Shown: one piece after another, positions 54,091-64,000 of the stretch
Layout of the letters: each line of letters opens with the position of its first letter
Numbering within the stretch: the stretch's first letter is position 1
From: Hexactinellida sp. DTS-2022
Lineage: Eukaryota; Porifera; Hexactinellida
DNA length: 64,000 nucleotides
Direction: 5' to 3'
NCBI GenBank assembly: GCA_028753945.1
Contig: JAPNXP010000004.1
Coordinates: 4,154,001 to 4,218,000, forward strand
The notes under the pieces: model-generated
The model's input: the letters and a program-made list of their open reading frames with translations, nothing else
Told to the model about the DNA's origin: nothing
Database searches by the model: none
Translations under genes and position numbers: made by a program

Positions 54091-54307
54091 TCGGGTCGGG
54101 TCGGGTCGGGTCGGGTCGGGTCGGGTCGGGTCGGGTCGGGTCGGGTCGGGTCGGGTCGGGTCGGGTCGGGTCGGGTCGGGTCGGGTCGGGTCGGGTCGGG
54201 TCGGGTCGGGTCGGGTCGGGTCGGGTCGGGTCGGGTCGGGTCGGGTCGGGTCGGGTCGGGTCGGGTCGGGTCGGGTCGGGTCGGGTCGGGTCGGGTCGGG
54301 TCGGGTC
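54091..54307. repeat. (TCGGG)n satellite
   Basis: About 43 perfect tandem TCGGG pentamers (217 bp), grown from the GGTCGGGTC motif of the host hAT element. The Gly-Arg-Val-Gly-Ser and Thr-Arg-Pro-Asp-Pro ORFs over it are artefacts. Confidence 0.97.
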
Positions 54308-54706
54308 AAATTTCCAACTGCACCGGTCGGGTCGGGTCATGAAAATTCCGACCGGTTCCATCTCTGGTCCAGACCAATGAACCGGCCCAGACCGATGTAC
54401 TGGTCCAGACCGTTATATCCCTTATTTGGACAGTTACAGACCACATAGTAGAGTGGCTAATTATATCCACTTGTATTTATAAGATACTTATTACTTATGT
54501 GCTTGTAAACAATAGGAAATAACGGATTGGAGCCTGATCGTTTGTCCAATCTAGGATGAGTCTAGACCTATGAACGGTCCAGACCGATGAACTGGTCCAG
54601 ACCGTTATATCGTTAATTTGGACTTGTCCAGACCGCACTTGAAAATAAGCGGACCGGACCGCAGTCCGGTCCGGACCGCTGCATCTCTGCGGCTCTACCT
54701 AATAGA

Positions 54707-54806
54707 AAATATTGTTCCCCCGAACAGTATTCACTAGTAAATATTGTTCCCCCAAACAGTATTCACTAGTAAATATTGTTCCCCCGAACAGTATTCACTA
54801 GGGAAT
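54707..54806. repeat. 32-bp tandem repeat, three units
   Basis: Units reading ATTGTTCCCCCGAACAGTAT then TCACTAGTAAAT. Related units in the opposite orientation (GTTCGGGGGAACAAAAT) lie at 55,153-55,290. Confidence 0.85.
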
Positions 54807-54892
54807 ACTGTTTCTCATTTTAGTACAGTAGTAATATTAAGCACATGTGTTGTGTACTTTTCAAATTTCATTACCTCCATATTCGCCTATAT

Positions 54893-54995
54893 CAGTGGTT
54901 CTCAACCTTTAATGGTCCGTGGCCCCCCTACCGAGACCCTCAGTACCCGGCGAACCTCCGGCGAAGGCCTCGTGGCCCCCAGTTGAGAAACGCTG
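54893..54995. mobile_element. 103-bp hAT MITE nested in the larger hAT element
   Basis: CAGTGGTTCTCAACC at the left and GTTGAGAAACGCTG at the right, flanked by GCCTATAT on both sides (54885-54892 and 54996-55003). CAGTGGTTCTCAA is a widely seen hAT tip. Confidence 0.92.
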
Positions 54996-56028
54996 GCCTA
55001 TATCTTCCGGGAGGAAAGTGTACAGCAGGGTGCCGGGTGTTCAAAGAGCGAGAAGTATGTAATAATAGGTAATTCCCAACTTTTCTACATATTCTAGTAA
55101 CCTTAGTTCCATTTTGTATTGAGGGAAAGATAATTTCCTAGTGAATCTGCACTGTTCGGGGGAACAAAATTTACTAGTGAATATTGTTCGGGGGAACAAA
55201 ATTAACCAGGGGGAAACACTCGGGGGTACATTATTCCCTAGGAAATATGGTGTGGGGAACAGGATTTCCTAGGAAATATTGTTCGGGGGAACAAAAAGAT
55301 CGGGGAATAGGATTTACTATGACACCGGTCCAGACCGCACTTGAAAATAAGCGGACCGGACCAACCTGAGACCGGTCGGTCCGGTCCGGTCCAGACCGCT
55401 CTGCTACCAAACAATTCAAGAGGCCCGACATAAACTTAATGAAAATGCCTCGGCTCGATCCTTTCCTGGCGGATAGATTCCCCTTTGTTCTAAAGAAGGA
55501 CAACGAACTAGTTGAGATTCAACGTTACTTATTACAAAGTGTGCTCCGCTCTAAATATTAGCTAATAATCTATTCAAAGGAAATAACATCAAAGACTCTA
55601 CGTTGACTCCTCGCATTTCAACAGCGCTTACTCCTCGCATTTCAACAGCGCTTACTCTGTTGGGCTCTCTAGCAGCATTCATCACAGAGAAAGAATACGA
55701 CAGAGCATACAGGCTTTTGATAAATGCCTGAAATTTGACGTCAAGAACTTCCCCCAGATTTTGACTCCCCATTACTATTTGGGAATCCCAACTAAACATG
55801 CTCTGTGAACTATAGAAAACTCACAAGAGGCTAGAGGCTTCCAATCAAAAGCCTCGCTCCAATAACACCCAATAACAAAGAACTAACAGCAGTACCTTTA
55901 ACAATCCTCGAACAAGGGGTCAGTTTTTTCGAAGACTCCCTCTAGGAGGTGCGGGCTCCAGCAGGGCCAGTTACCAGTACCGCCCAAAATTTGTGGAGAA
56001 CAAATTCCCGAAACCTAATGCCAGGCTT

Positions 56029-56160
56029 GGGGCTGATTACGATTACAATCGCAATCGATTGTAATCGATTACAACATTTCCTGTAACCATAATTGCAATC
56101 ATAATCAAGCTTTTTTAAGGATATAATTGTAATCGTAATCACTCACTAGTAATCAGCTCC
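56029..56160. mobile_element. Foldback MITE of GATTAC/GTAATC units
   Basis: GGGGCTGATTACGATTAC at the left and GTAATCAGCTCC at the right. The interior is ATTACAATCG palindromes. Confidence 0.6.
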
Positions 56161-56364
56161 AGGTCTGCCACAAGCAATATTATATGGAAGCACAAGGTAC
56201 AATATTTGTTTGGAGTGGATGTCAGAATTGAACGCAAGCAATTCATAAGTAAGCTAATCTTCTAAGTGATGAAGAACTTGATAAAACCTTTCCTTAATTA
56301 AGATAATGATCCATGAATAAGCTCTGAGAGCTTATCGAGTTCAAGTTGAAAATGAAAATAAAAA

Positions 56365-56476
56365 TCCAAAATCGCAGCTGTGCCGACACATGCTCCTTTG
56401 GTGGCACTATATTTTGGTGGTGGTTTATTGATAATGCCTCCAAAGGAACATGCTGTCGGCACAGCTGCAATTTTGA
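56365..56476. mobile_element. Short MITE, TGTGCCGAC family, copy 3
   Basis: TCCAAAATCGCAGCTGTGCC at the left and TGTCGGCACAGCTGCAATTT at the right. The best preserved tips of the three copies. Confidence 0.8.
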
Positions 56477-56739
56477 AATTTTTCGCCAAGTCATCAACGC
56501 CTCAAGGTGTCAAGAACCATTTGTTAATTGGTCCTAGTCACAAGGAACGGTAGATAAATTTGAAGTTTGTTTCTATCATAAACCATCTTGAGTTAATGCC
56601 ATTTATTCATTATGTATTGATAATAAATTATATTATTAGTTATTTATTTTAGCAATGTTATCCACGGTGAATGAGTTAAGATAAAATTTCCTTATATTAT
56701 ATTATTTTATTTAATCCATTGTATAGTAATAGTCCTGCA

Positions 56740-57190
56740 ATATTGTGCAGGAAATGGTCGAATTGTGCATTTTCGAGATAAAAGTACCAAATTTTGCACA
56801 ATTGTAGTATTATAGGTTCTGATCAACTTCAGCTATGGCACATAGCAGACTTTTGGAAGAACTAATTTTGAGGGGGTAAAAAATAGGTGCCAATCGAAAT
56901 CGCCGACAGTATAAATACAGGATAGCTCATTCAAATGCATTCTTAACGACTTTATATTGTCAGATTCGTGCTCAGCACTTAATTTCCAGCATTTTGATAG
57001 GTATATTTACTATATTTGGTAAGAATATTTTTTGGTTTTCCATAGCAACGGTAAGAATGTGATAACATTCCGATCTCTCAATTTCGAGTAACCATATCGA
57101 GTGACCCCTTGTTTTTCTCGGGTATGCGTATTGAGTGCGAATATACTATTAGAAACACTCTAAATATTAATTGTCGATCCAAAAGTATGC
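56740..57190. repeat. Older single-arm copy of the 61.1-63.4 kb foldback
   Basis: Matches 61,650-62,030 in order: TTTCGAGATAAAAGTACC, TCATTCAAATGCATTC, TTGTCAGATTCGT, TTTACTATATTTGG, ATATCGAGTGA. Clearly diverged. Confidence 0.7.
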
Positions 57191-59045
57191 ATTTTCATAT
57201 CCTGCTATTTGATTCGCCATTTTAATACCTATGATCCCTCAATATTTTGCCCAAAAATAAGTGAACCATTTCAGTAATTGTATTTATGCAACTAGGGCGG
57301 ACTGAGACAGTTTCAAGGGCACTGTCGGTAGGGCCGTTTTGTTCGTGAGCTGGCCATAAGCCTGCTATATTGAGGGATCTGCCAACTTAATTCCATATGT
57401 GGAGTTGCGTCACCCTGCAAATATTTATATGTGGTTTTAAATGGTTACCATTTTAGTTATTAGACTGTTATATTTAGTCACAATTATGACTAATATTTAT
57501 GTTGTTGTAACGCCATCAGATATTAGTGTTAAAACTGACGCAGCCGCTTCTCTCTTTTTATCAAACAAATGTATTAGTGAGATATCTCGCTCTTTCTGGC
57601 TGCATGGGACGATAAATTTATATTATAAATTCGATTGTTGTGCTTTTTTTTGTTTGCTTGTTTGTTTGTTTTCCCGATTATATTAGAGTGATAGGTCGAT
57701 ATAGAACGGATTTATTATTGAGATAGAGACTCACTTCCAATGTTATAAGAAGTAATGTATACTGAATCCGATTTTCGTATTTACAAATTCCATTTTGAAT
57801 CATAGCTGAACAACCAACGTCAGAACAACTATGAGAGATGAGAGACTTGCGGACTTTGGGCGATTCATAGACAAAGGGCCATCGGTTGAATTGGAGGAAG
57901 TTCTGTATAAAAACTAGAATTGAATCCAGAGAAGGTAGAATTTTATCACTTCATTATATTATAGTAGTGAAAAGAGTTTTCACTACTGTACTAATAGAAT
58001 GCTTAGACATCATTAGCTTAATAGTAATCAAATGGAGGGAAGCCAAGTTGGGTCAGAGGTAGTGCCAGAGTATCTCAAGGGGCAAGGCAGCAATGGTGTA
58101 GATCTGGGGAGCTAGGGGTCTTAAGTCCTTCCAGATTTTACTTAAACAACATGTAAACTATATACCCGCACTATTTATATCACTCCGCATGCGGTGTTAG
58201 CCCCATCTACAGCCCTGAAAGGGTGCCATGGTCCTAGCTAGCCTCCCCTTGGGTGCGGTTTTTTTATGCAAGTTTTATTGTCTAATTAGTGTAAATGGGT
58301 CAATGTTGTTCGAATTATTGTGTGGACTGGAGCAAATGCGTCTCATACCATATATAGATATTTAATAAAAACATAAAGGTCCATTTGATTCAAGAACAAA
58401 AGATGCATATGTTACAACATCCAATATTTTAAACCCGGAGCTCTAAAGTGACTGCTGCGGAGTATGAAGTAGAACCCAGTCTCCTGGACGTCTCTCGCCA
58501 TAACTAAAGGAAAAGACCTATTCCCATAATGAAGACAGTACTATGTGACATTAATAACTACACTAAAAACACTTAACTCATGAAGACAGTACTATTGACC
58601 CTCAAATAAAACCCAAGTCCCCCCTATATTCCTAATTTGGATGCGTTACATGCAACCCGTAACACCTACCAACCCTCAACTTCTTAAGCGAGTTGATTTC
58701 CAACTAAAAGGGCGACCCAAGCAAACACCCTCCAAGATCCTACCAAGCAAACTTTCAGCAAGCATTCCTAGCGCACACAACAACTATCTAATTATACCCA
58801 ATGACGTCAATGAATTAATCAACTAACGTCACTCATTTAACAAATCAATTAAAAAGAAAATTAGAACAAAGAACATTCCAACATCCAGGCAACCAAAATT
58901 TTATAAAGTTAGAGCAAATACGTCACTCAAATAAAACCAACTAAACTACGCACACAGTACAATGAACAGCACAAACCTACAGGATACAAGCAAAAGGCAC
59001 ACCAAGCAACGAACAAACAACTTAACAAATCCAACTGAAGAGTGG
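57191..59045. other. No gene seen; Helitron-like tip and retroelement 5' flank
   Basis: A TATATTATAAATTCGATTGTTG-like block with TTGTTTG runs at about 57,615-57,670 resembles the Helitron 5' ends elsewhere. From about 58,440 the composition turns A/C-rich, like the following retroelement, so this is probably its 5' leader. No ORF of note. Confidence 0.4.
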
Positions 59046-59053
59046 TATAAAAG
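59046..59053 (+). promoter_or_regulatory. TATA box of the Penelope-like element
   Basis: TATAAAAG lies 96 bp before the first ATG (59149) of the A/C-rich coding region, a suitable distance for a pol II promoter with a short leader. Confidence 0.45.
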
Positions 59054-61135
59054 CAAGCCACGAAAGTCATTATGTTACTCTTGTCTTAAAACCTTTCTGA
59101 ACTTTTGTTTATTAAATTATTAAAAACTACTTCAATTCGACCTAACAAATGCACAATACCCGTTCTCCTACGGCCCGTAATGATGTCGACTCGTACGACA
59201 TTATTATGGCAAATAGAAATAAAATCTCAAATAAGTACCACACCAACGCGCAAATCGCCCCCCCTACTTGCCCACCACCACCTCCCCCCAACATGCAAAC
59301 TACAATACAACCCGCCACCCGAACTCCTACTCACGTAGAAGCTCAAACAATGCAAGAATCGCTAATCTCCAACGAACCCGTAGATCTACTCATCGAAGGG
59401 ATAAACCAATTTGACGACGTACAACGTCCACCCAGCACACAAGACAGCCAACTAATAGAACCACAACCGGCTGAGCAGAATATCCTAGATGGGCTACCCA
59501 ACGACTCAGCGTTGTCCAAAATCCTAAGCGACAGCGCATATTTTCACTTGCATCAACCCAAAAGCCCACCCTCTACAGACTTCTCAGAACGAAATTACTA
59601 ACTATCTCTAATGCACATGATCGACCAACTCACAAAATCAGTACCCTACACTGTTATCACACTCTACACTCATCTCATTATAGCAGCAGTGTACGAACAA
59701 ATGGGACGTGACGTACCCCTCGAGATGCGTTATACAGCACTCCCAAACGGCCAAGATCTACCATATAGAAAGCAAGCTGAAGCCTATGGCCTTGATAAAT
59801 TGATAGACCTCCTTGGAAAACTGAAACCAGGTCGACTACCCCTCCTCAACCACCCAAAATTCAATGCAAATACCTACCTTGCGATCCAAGCACAACTCAA
59901 CCTGCCAGACAACTTAATGGCCAAATCATTCTTGGGAAACTTAATGCAAACATACCTGAGAAACTGCAGCTACCTAACCCAAAGTAAACCCACAAAAGGA
60001 CCAAAAAATCAAACGTATGCAGCCATAGCAGAAAAACGCCTTCCCCTGCAAAATAAACCAAAACGGATCCACCCACAACACCCGATACCCTTGCGCCAAG
60101 TGCATCGCCACCGCTACCATTCTCACAACAACAGAGAAAATATACACCGAGAACCTGCACATCCGCATCCGCAACCGGTCACTCGAGGACTACGAAAAGT
60201 CACTGCCCTCCTGTCTCCGCGCACGCTTCAAGGCAATCTACACCACACTAACCCAGGGCATCCCAAACCACCAGGAGTCCGCAGGCTGTCCACTCTCCCT
60301 ACAGGAAGAGAAGAGGACTGCCTTCCAGCAAGCAGCTCCAAACCCTATAGGCCCCGAAAAAGCAAAACTTCTAAACGCAGCAGTAATCACAGCCTGCAAG
60401 CAGCACAACCTTTGTGCAAAATGTGGTAGAACTCGTACACCAACTACAGACGTTTCCACAAATTCTGCAGGGCAGACCCGAGAAACTGCCCCCTTCGCAA
60501 AACACCAGAGTGCTATGCACGCACATGCAATCATCCACTCCATCCCCAGCCCTCCCTCTGGCGTTCAGATGAATTCATACTGAAATGCAAGTTTAGTGAA
60601 AACCCCCGCGCAACCTTTACACCTTTTTGTTAAGGGAGTCAGGCCTCAGTGCCATCCCTGACTCCCTCCAAACAAACATCTACAATCAACATTCCTGTAG
60701 CATTTGTGAAAACGAACCAACACAGCAAGCGAAATCACTATTACATCACCAACTAATATCTAAATATGAACACGTCATAAAAGACATAGAACCACCCCTG
60801 CCAATGCCGACAACCTGGACATACAAACTTCCTCCAGTATTCATTCCAGTCACAGCAAACATAAACACAGCACTGAAACTACAACAACTGATGGAATACG
60901 GCATAACATTCCAACCCAAGCAAAAACCTAACCCCCAACCTTTTCTAACACCATTCGAACACCTACTCAATTTAACTACAAACACTCCACCCCTCACACA
61001 CTTCCTAACTGAAACCAAACGACAAAAAACCTACACAAAATACACCAAAAGCATGGAAGAATTGCAACAAGCTCTTAAGAAGGAAAAACTCAGCATAATC
61101 TCCTGCGACAAAGGACCTGGACTACTCCTAATATA

Positions 61136-63392
61136 CAGGGTAAAAACCCTAACCATCTAAGGAAGTGCCTAACCAAACTTTTTAAGGTTTTAATTGATAC
61201 TTTAGGTCACTAGGAATAGTTTAAGCCCAGACAACATTTTTGAAATTTGTTGGTTTTCACACAAACGGTGACGTCATCACACGACTAATTTTTCACACTA
61301 TCGGTAATAACTATTGATCTATATGTCGCCATGACATGAAAGTTGTATATTTGAATGGGGCGTAAGAAAACCTATCGATTGATGTATAAATTATTTTAAT
61401 CAGACGTCATCTGTATTTTTGTTTATGACGTCATCATAAATTTACTTTCGAGGGATTCAGCTGTTTATCACGACAAACGTCACTTTACTCGATTTGAATT
61501 ATTATGTTGACCTTATGCATGTTATAAATAACTTCCGCAAAGGACGTACACACGTTTTCGCAATTTTCGGAACTATAATATAGACTAATACTTAGTAAAT
61601 ATACGACAATAATCCACCGATACATATATTCCAATATGTCTGGTGAAAAGATTGTGCATTTTTTGAGATAAAAGCACCCAATTATGTACAGTTGTTGCAT
61701 TTTAGCTACTGATCACCTTTAGCTATTGCGCATAGCCCAATTTATGGAAAAATGAAATATTCAGGGGGTCAAAGATTAGTGCCCAATGGAATTCTCCGGC
61801 AGTATGAACCAAGGATAGACCATTCAAATGCATTCATTTCGACTGTATATTGTCAGATTCGTCCTCAGCACTAAATTTCCAGCATTTGAGGGCAATATTT
61901 ACTATATTTGGGGAAATTATTCTTCGTTATTCCAGTGCAACAGTAGGAATGTTGTAACATTCCGATCTCAAAATTGCTACTAGCCATATCGAGTGATACC
62001 TTGTTTTCTCGGCTTCTGGGTCATTATGCCTTGTGCAGGAATATGGAACAATACATACCAGGGTTTTATACAGAGGTTGGGGCATCCTGGCATCGCCCCT
62101 ATTTTCCTTGGCGAATAGCAATAGCACTCTACTGCTGGATCTAGTACTAGTACTCTAATATTGTTACTGGCTTCCAGGGGCTTTGCCCCTGTACCCCACT
62201 GGAGGGCTAACAGCGCCCCCTGACCCCCAGTTGGCGATGTGATTGTTTCTAGGATGCTAATGAGTAATCATAGGAAACTTTTCTGTATAAAATCCTGCAT
62301 ACTTTTTAATATTTAGAGCAGGGTTTTTTTAAGGCCGATCTTGGTGTAAAATTTGCACTAAGATTTTTTGGAGTTACACCACGATTCGGGTCGGCAGCAG
62401 CCTCTGTAGTGTTGAGTTACACCAAGGCCGCGCTGAGTTGCACCAAGGTCTCAACCTTAAAAAAACCCTGATTTAGAGTGTTTCTAATAGCAAAAGTCGC
62501 ACTCAGTACGCAGAGCCGAGAAAACAAGGTATCACTCGATATGGCTAGTAGCAATTTTGAGATCGGAATGTTACAACATTCCTACTGTTGCACTGGAATA
62601 ACGAAGAATAATTTCCCCAAATATAGTAAATATTGCCCTCAAATGCTGGAAATTTAGTGCTGAGGACGAATCTGACAATATACAGTCGAAATGAATGCAT
62701 TTGAATGGTCTATCCTTGGTTCATACTGCCGGAGAATTCCATTGGGCACTAATCTTTGAGCCCCTGAATATTTCATTTTTCCATAAATTGGGCTATGCGC
62801 AATAGCTAAAGGTGATCAGTAGCTAAAATGCAACAACTGTACATAATTGGGTGCTTTTATCTCAAAAAATGCACAATCTTTTCACCAGACATATTGGAAT
62901 ATATGTATCGGTGGATTATTGTCGTATATTTACTAAGTATTAGTCTATATTATAGTTCCGAAAATTGCGAAAACGTGTGTACGTCCTTTGCGGAAGTTAT
63001 TTATAACATGCATAAGGTCAACATAATAATTCAAATCGAGTAAAGTGACGTTTGTCGTGATAAACAGCTGAATCCCTCGAAAGTAAATTTATGATGACGT
63101 CATAAACAAAAATACAGATGACGTCTGATTAAAATAATTTATACATCAATCGATAGGTTTTCTTACGCCCTATTCAAATATACAACTTTCATGTCATGGC
63201 GACATATAGATCAATAGTTATTACCGATAGTGTGAAAAATTAGTCGTGTGATGACGTCACCGTTTGCGTGAAAACCAACAAATTTCAAAAATGTTGTCTG
63301 GGCTTAAACTATTCCTAGTGACCTAAAGTATCAATTAAAACCTTAAAAAGTTTGGTTAGGCACTTCCTTAGATGGTTAGGGTTTTTACCCTG
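61136..63392. mobile_element. 2.26-kb TA-flanked foldback inserted in the reverse transcriptase
   Basis: Begins CAGGGTAAAAACCCTAACC and ends with its complement, with TA at 61134-61135 and 63393-63394. Arms of about 880 bp (to about 62,015, and from about 62,513) are nearly identical. The loop of roughly 500 bp contains a hAT MITE. Mirrored ORFs at 61,485-61,700 and 62,828-63,043 are arm artefacts. Removing the element and one TA keeps the host reading frame, so the boundaries are exact. Tc1/mariner-pogo-like by its TA site and CAG tip, with no transposase. Confidence 0.88.
62319..62470. mobile_element. 152-bp hAT MITE in the foldback loop
   Basis: CAGGGTTTTTTTAAGG at the left and CTTAAAAAAACCCTG at the right, flanked by ATTTAGAG on both sides (62311-62318 and 62471-62478). 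GTTACACCA and GTGTAA boxes inside. Confidence 0.93.
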
Positions 63393-64000
63393 TATATAAT
63401 AGACAACAGTAACCTGCAAGACCTCTACACGGAGTACCTAAAGGATAACTCTACACCAATCGATAGAGCAGAAATAATAAGAACTCTAAACAGCTTAAAG
63501 ATAAGCCTCTTAAACGTGGACCGGCATACCAAATTACAAACACCGACGACAGAGTTCCCACCTTTTACTTCAAATAAAGAGCCACAAAACAACATTCGTA
63601 ACCACAACGACAAAATACACCGAAATCTACGCATACAACTTAGGAGCTAAAACTCTATCCAAAATAGCAAGACCAGTAGTAAACCACAAAACATCAATTA
63701 CCACCTTAACATCGCAACACCTTAGAAAGCACATAACCCCAATAATACAAAAATGCCCTTATCTAACACAAGATATTTTTGAAACAATCGACAAATTGCA
63801 ACGAATTAATAGACCCGAGACCATCTACACAGGAGACATCGAAGCATTTTACCCCTCCACACCACACTGCCTCGTACTAGAAGCATTCGAACATTACCAC
63901 CCCTCAAAGCACCGTGAACATAGACTCCTCAGAGACCTGTTGTGTGGTATTTTGAGACGCCTATATGATACACTCTATACACCATGGATGTGCTATTACA

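Larger units (their letters stand above)
53695..55403. mobile_element. 1.7-kb non-autonomous hAT element, GGTCCGGACC-rich
   Basis: CAGAGATGCAGCGGTCC at the left and GGTCCAGACCGCTCTG at the right, flanked by CTACCAAA on both sides (53687-53694 and 55404-55411). Removing the element and one duplication restores the host gag reading frame. GACCGGTC / GGTCCAGACC boxes are scattered throughout. It contains a pentamer satellite, 32-bp tandem units and a smaller hAT MITE. Confidence 0.85.
53013..56028 (+). pseudogene. Decayed retroelement gag, possibly DIRS-like
   Basis: Coding text runs on the plus strand with stops and frameshifts. It starts with a Ser/Pro-rich part from ATG 53013 (TAG at 53229), shifts frame near 53,395 into NAIILQALAKLERRISGLLP, then has a Ser-rich segment, TAG, and YFEDTSLEVADYITKCF. 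A hAT element interrupts it at 53695. Afterwards come a segment with MPRLDPFLADRFPFVLKKD, LVEIQRYLLQSV and, after more stops, SLAAFITEKEYDRAYRLL, ending near GAGSSRASYQYRPKF. The charged MPRLDPF..KDxEL..IQ layout resembles gag-like ORFs of DIRS retroelements. No RT or recombinase follows. The assignment is tentative. Confidence 0.5.
59149..64000 (+). pseudogene. Penelope-like reverse transcriptase element, interrupted, runs off the window
   Basis: Plus-strand coding text with strong A/C bias. Part 1, 59,149-59,601, is Pro-rich and low complexity. Part 2 from 59,611 has a helical segment and then shifts frame near 60,090 into CAKCIATATILTTTEKIYTE and later CAKCGRTRTP. It shifts again to a Cys-rich stretch (CRADPRNC, CYARTCNH, 60,470-60,540). 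Part 3 from about 60,600 has CSICENEP and a segment with KKEKLSIISCDKGPG, close to the DKG motif before the RT of Penelope-like elements. A foldback interrupts at 61,136-63,392. Afterwards coding resumes, shifts frame near 63,560, and includes ARPVVNHKTS and the RT motif TGDIEAFYPSTP. The palm catalytic YxDD and any GIY-YIG domain would lie beyond the window. Confidence 0.65.

Noticed and set aside
54058..54448. Long repeat ORFs reading Gly-Arg-Val-Gly-Ser or Thr-Arg-Pro-Asp-Pro
   Set aside because: They are translations of the TCGGG satellite, open in several frames on both strands.
59611..60429. Single continuous 272-aa protein
   Set aside because: After about 60,090 another frame carries the protein-like text, so the annotated frame downstream is out of phase.
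61485..63043. Two identical 71-aa ORFs on opposite strands
   Set aside because: Arms of the 2.26-kb foldback; no family resemblance.
1..64000. tRNA or rRNA genes
   Set aside because: I looked for B-box-like GGTTCGANTCC and rRNA-conserved blocks on both strands and found none with a supporting fold.

Overview
The window is eukaryotic nuclear DNA, AT-rich and full of transposons, and most likely comes from a marine invertebrate. A demosponge is my best guess. The reasons are the spliced metazoan plastin gene, single-exon TRAF-like and coiled-coil/NHL-repeat proteins of the kind I recall being expanded in sponges, and a compact single-exon chitobiase. This placement is inference; no marker gene settles the species.

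Host genes, left to right: the 5' end of a second chitobiase copy cut by the window start (minus); a TRAF-type zinc-finger/MATH protein (minus); a three-repeat mitochondrial carrier (minus); two weak candidate exons near 6.5-7.2 kb; a complete di-N-acetylchitobiase (minus, 12.9-14.1 kb); a coiled-coil/NHL-repeat protein (plus, 18.2-19.4 kb) with a decayed inverted relative at 22.5-22.9 kb; and a complete 12-exon plastin/fimbrin gene (plus, 24,965-45,908). I could rebuild plastin exon by exon to 618 codons plus stop. One of its introns has a GC-AG border.

The remainder is mobile DNA. The dominant group is hAT. There are two near-identical autonomous copies (35,154-38,415 and 49,419-52,658), each with an intact 642-aa transposase and its own 8-bp target duplication, plus more than a dozen short non-autonomous hAT elements, many with 8-bp duplications readable in the sequence. 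A second group is TA-flanked miniature elements (Tc1/mariner-pogo type). A third is long foldback (palindromic) elements, including a 2.5-kb composite at 7,941-10,437 with 7-bp duplications that I cannot place in a superfamily. Also present are a Helitron, a CR1/L2-type LINE fragment nested in a hAT element inside a plastin intron, a decayed retroelement gag (possibly DIRS-like) split by a 1.7-kb hAT element, and a Penelope-like reverse transcriptase (59-64 kb, running off the window) split by a 2.26-kb foldback that itself carries a hAT MITE.

The genes form no pathway or operon. The main story is dense, nested transposition around and inside ordinary genes. The relative ages of the insertions can be read from the nesting and from preserved target duplications.
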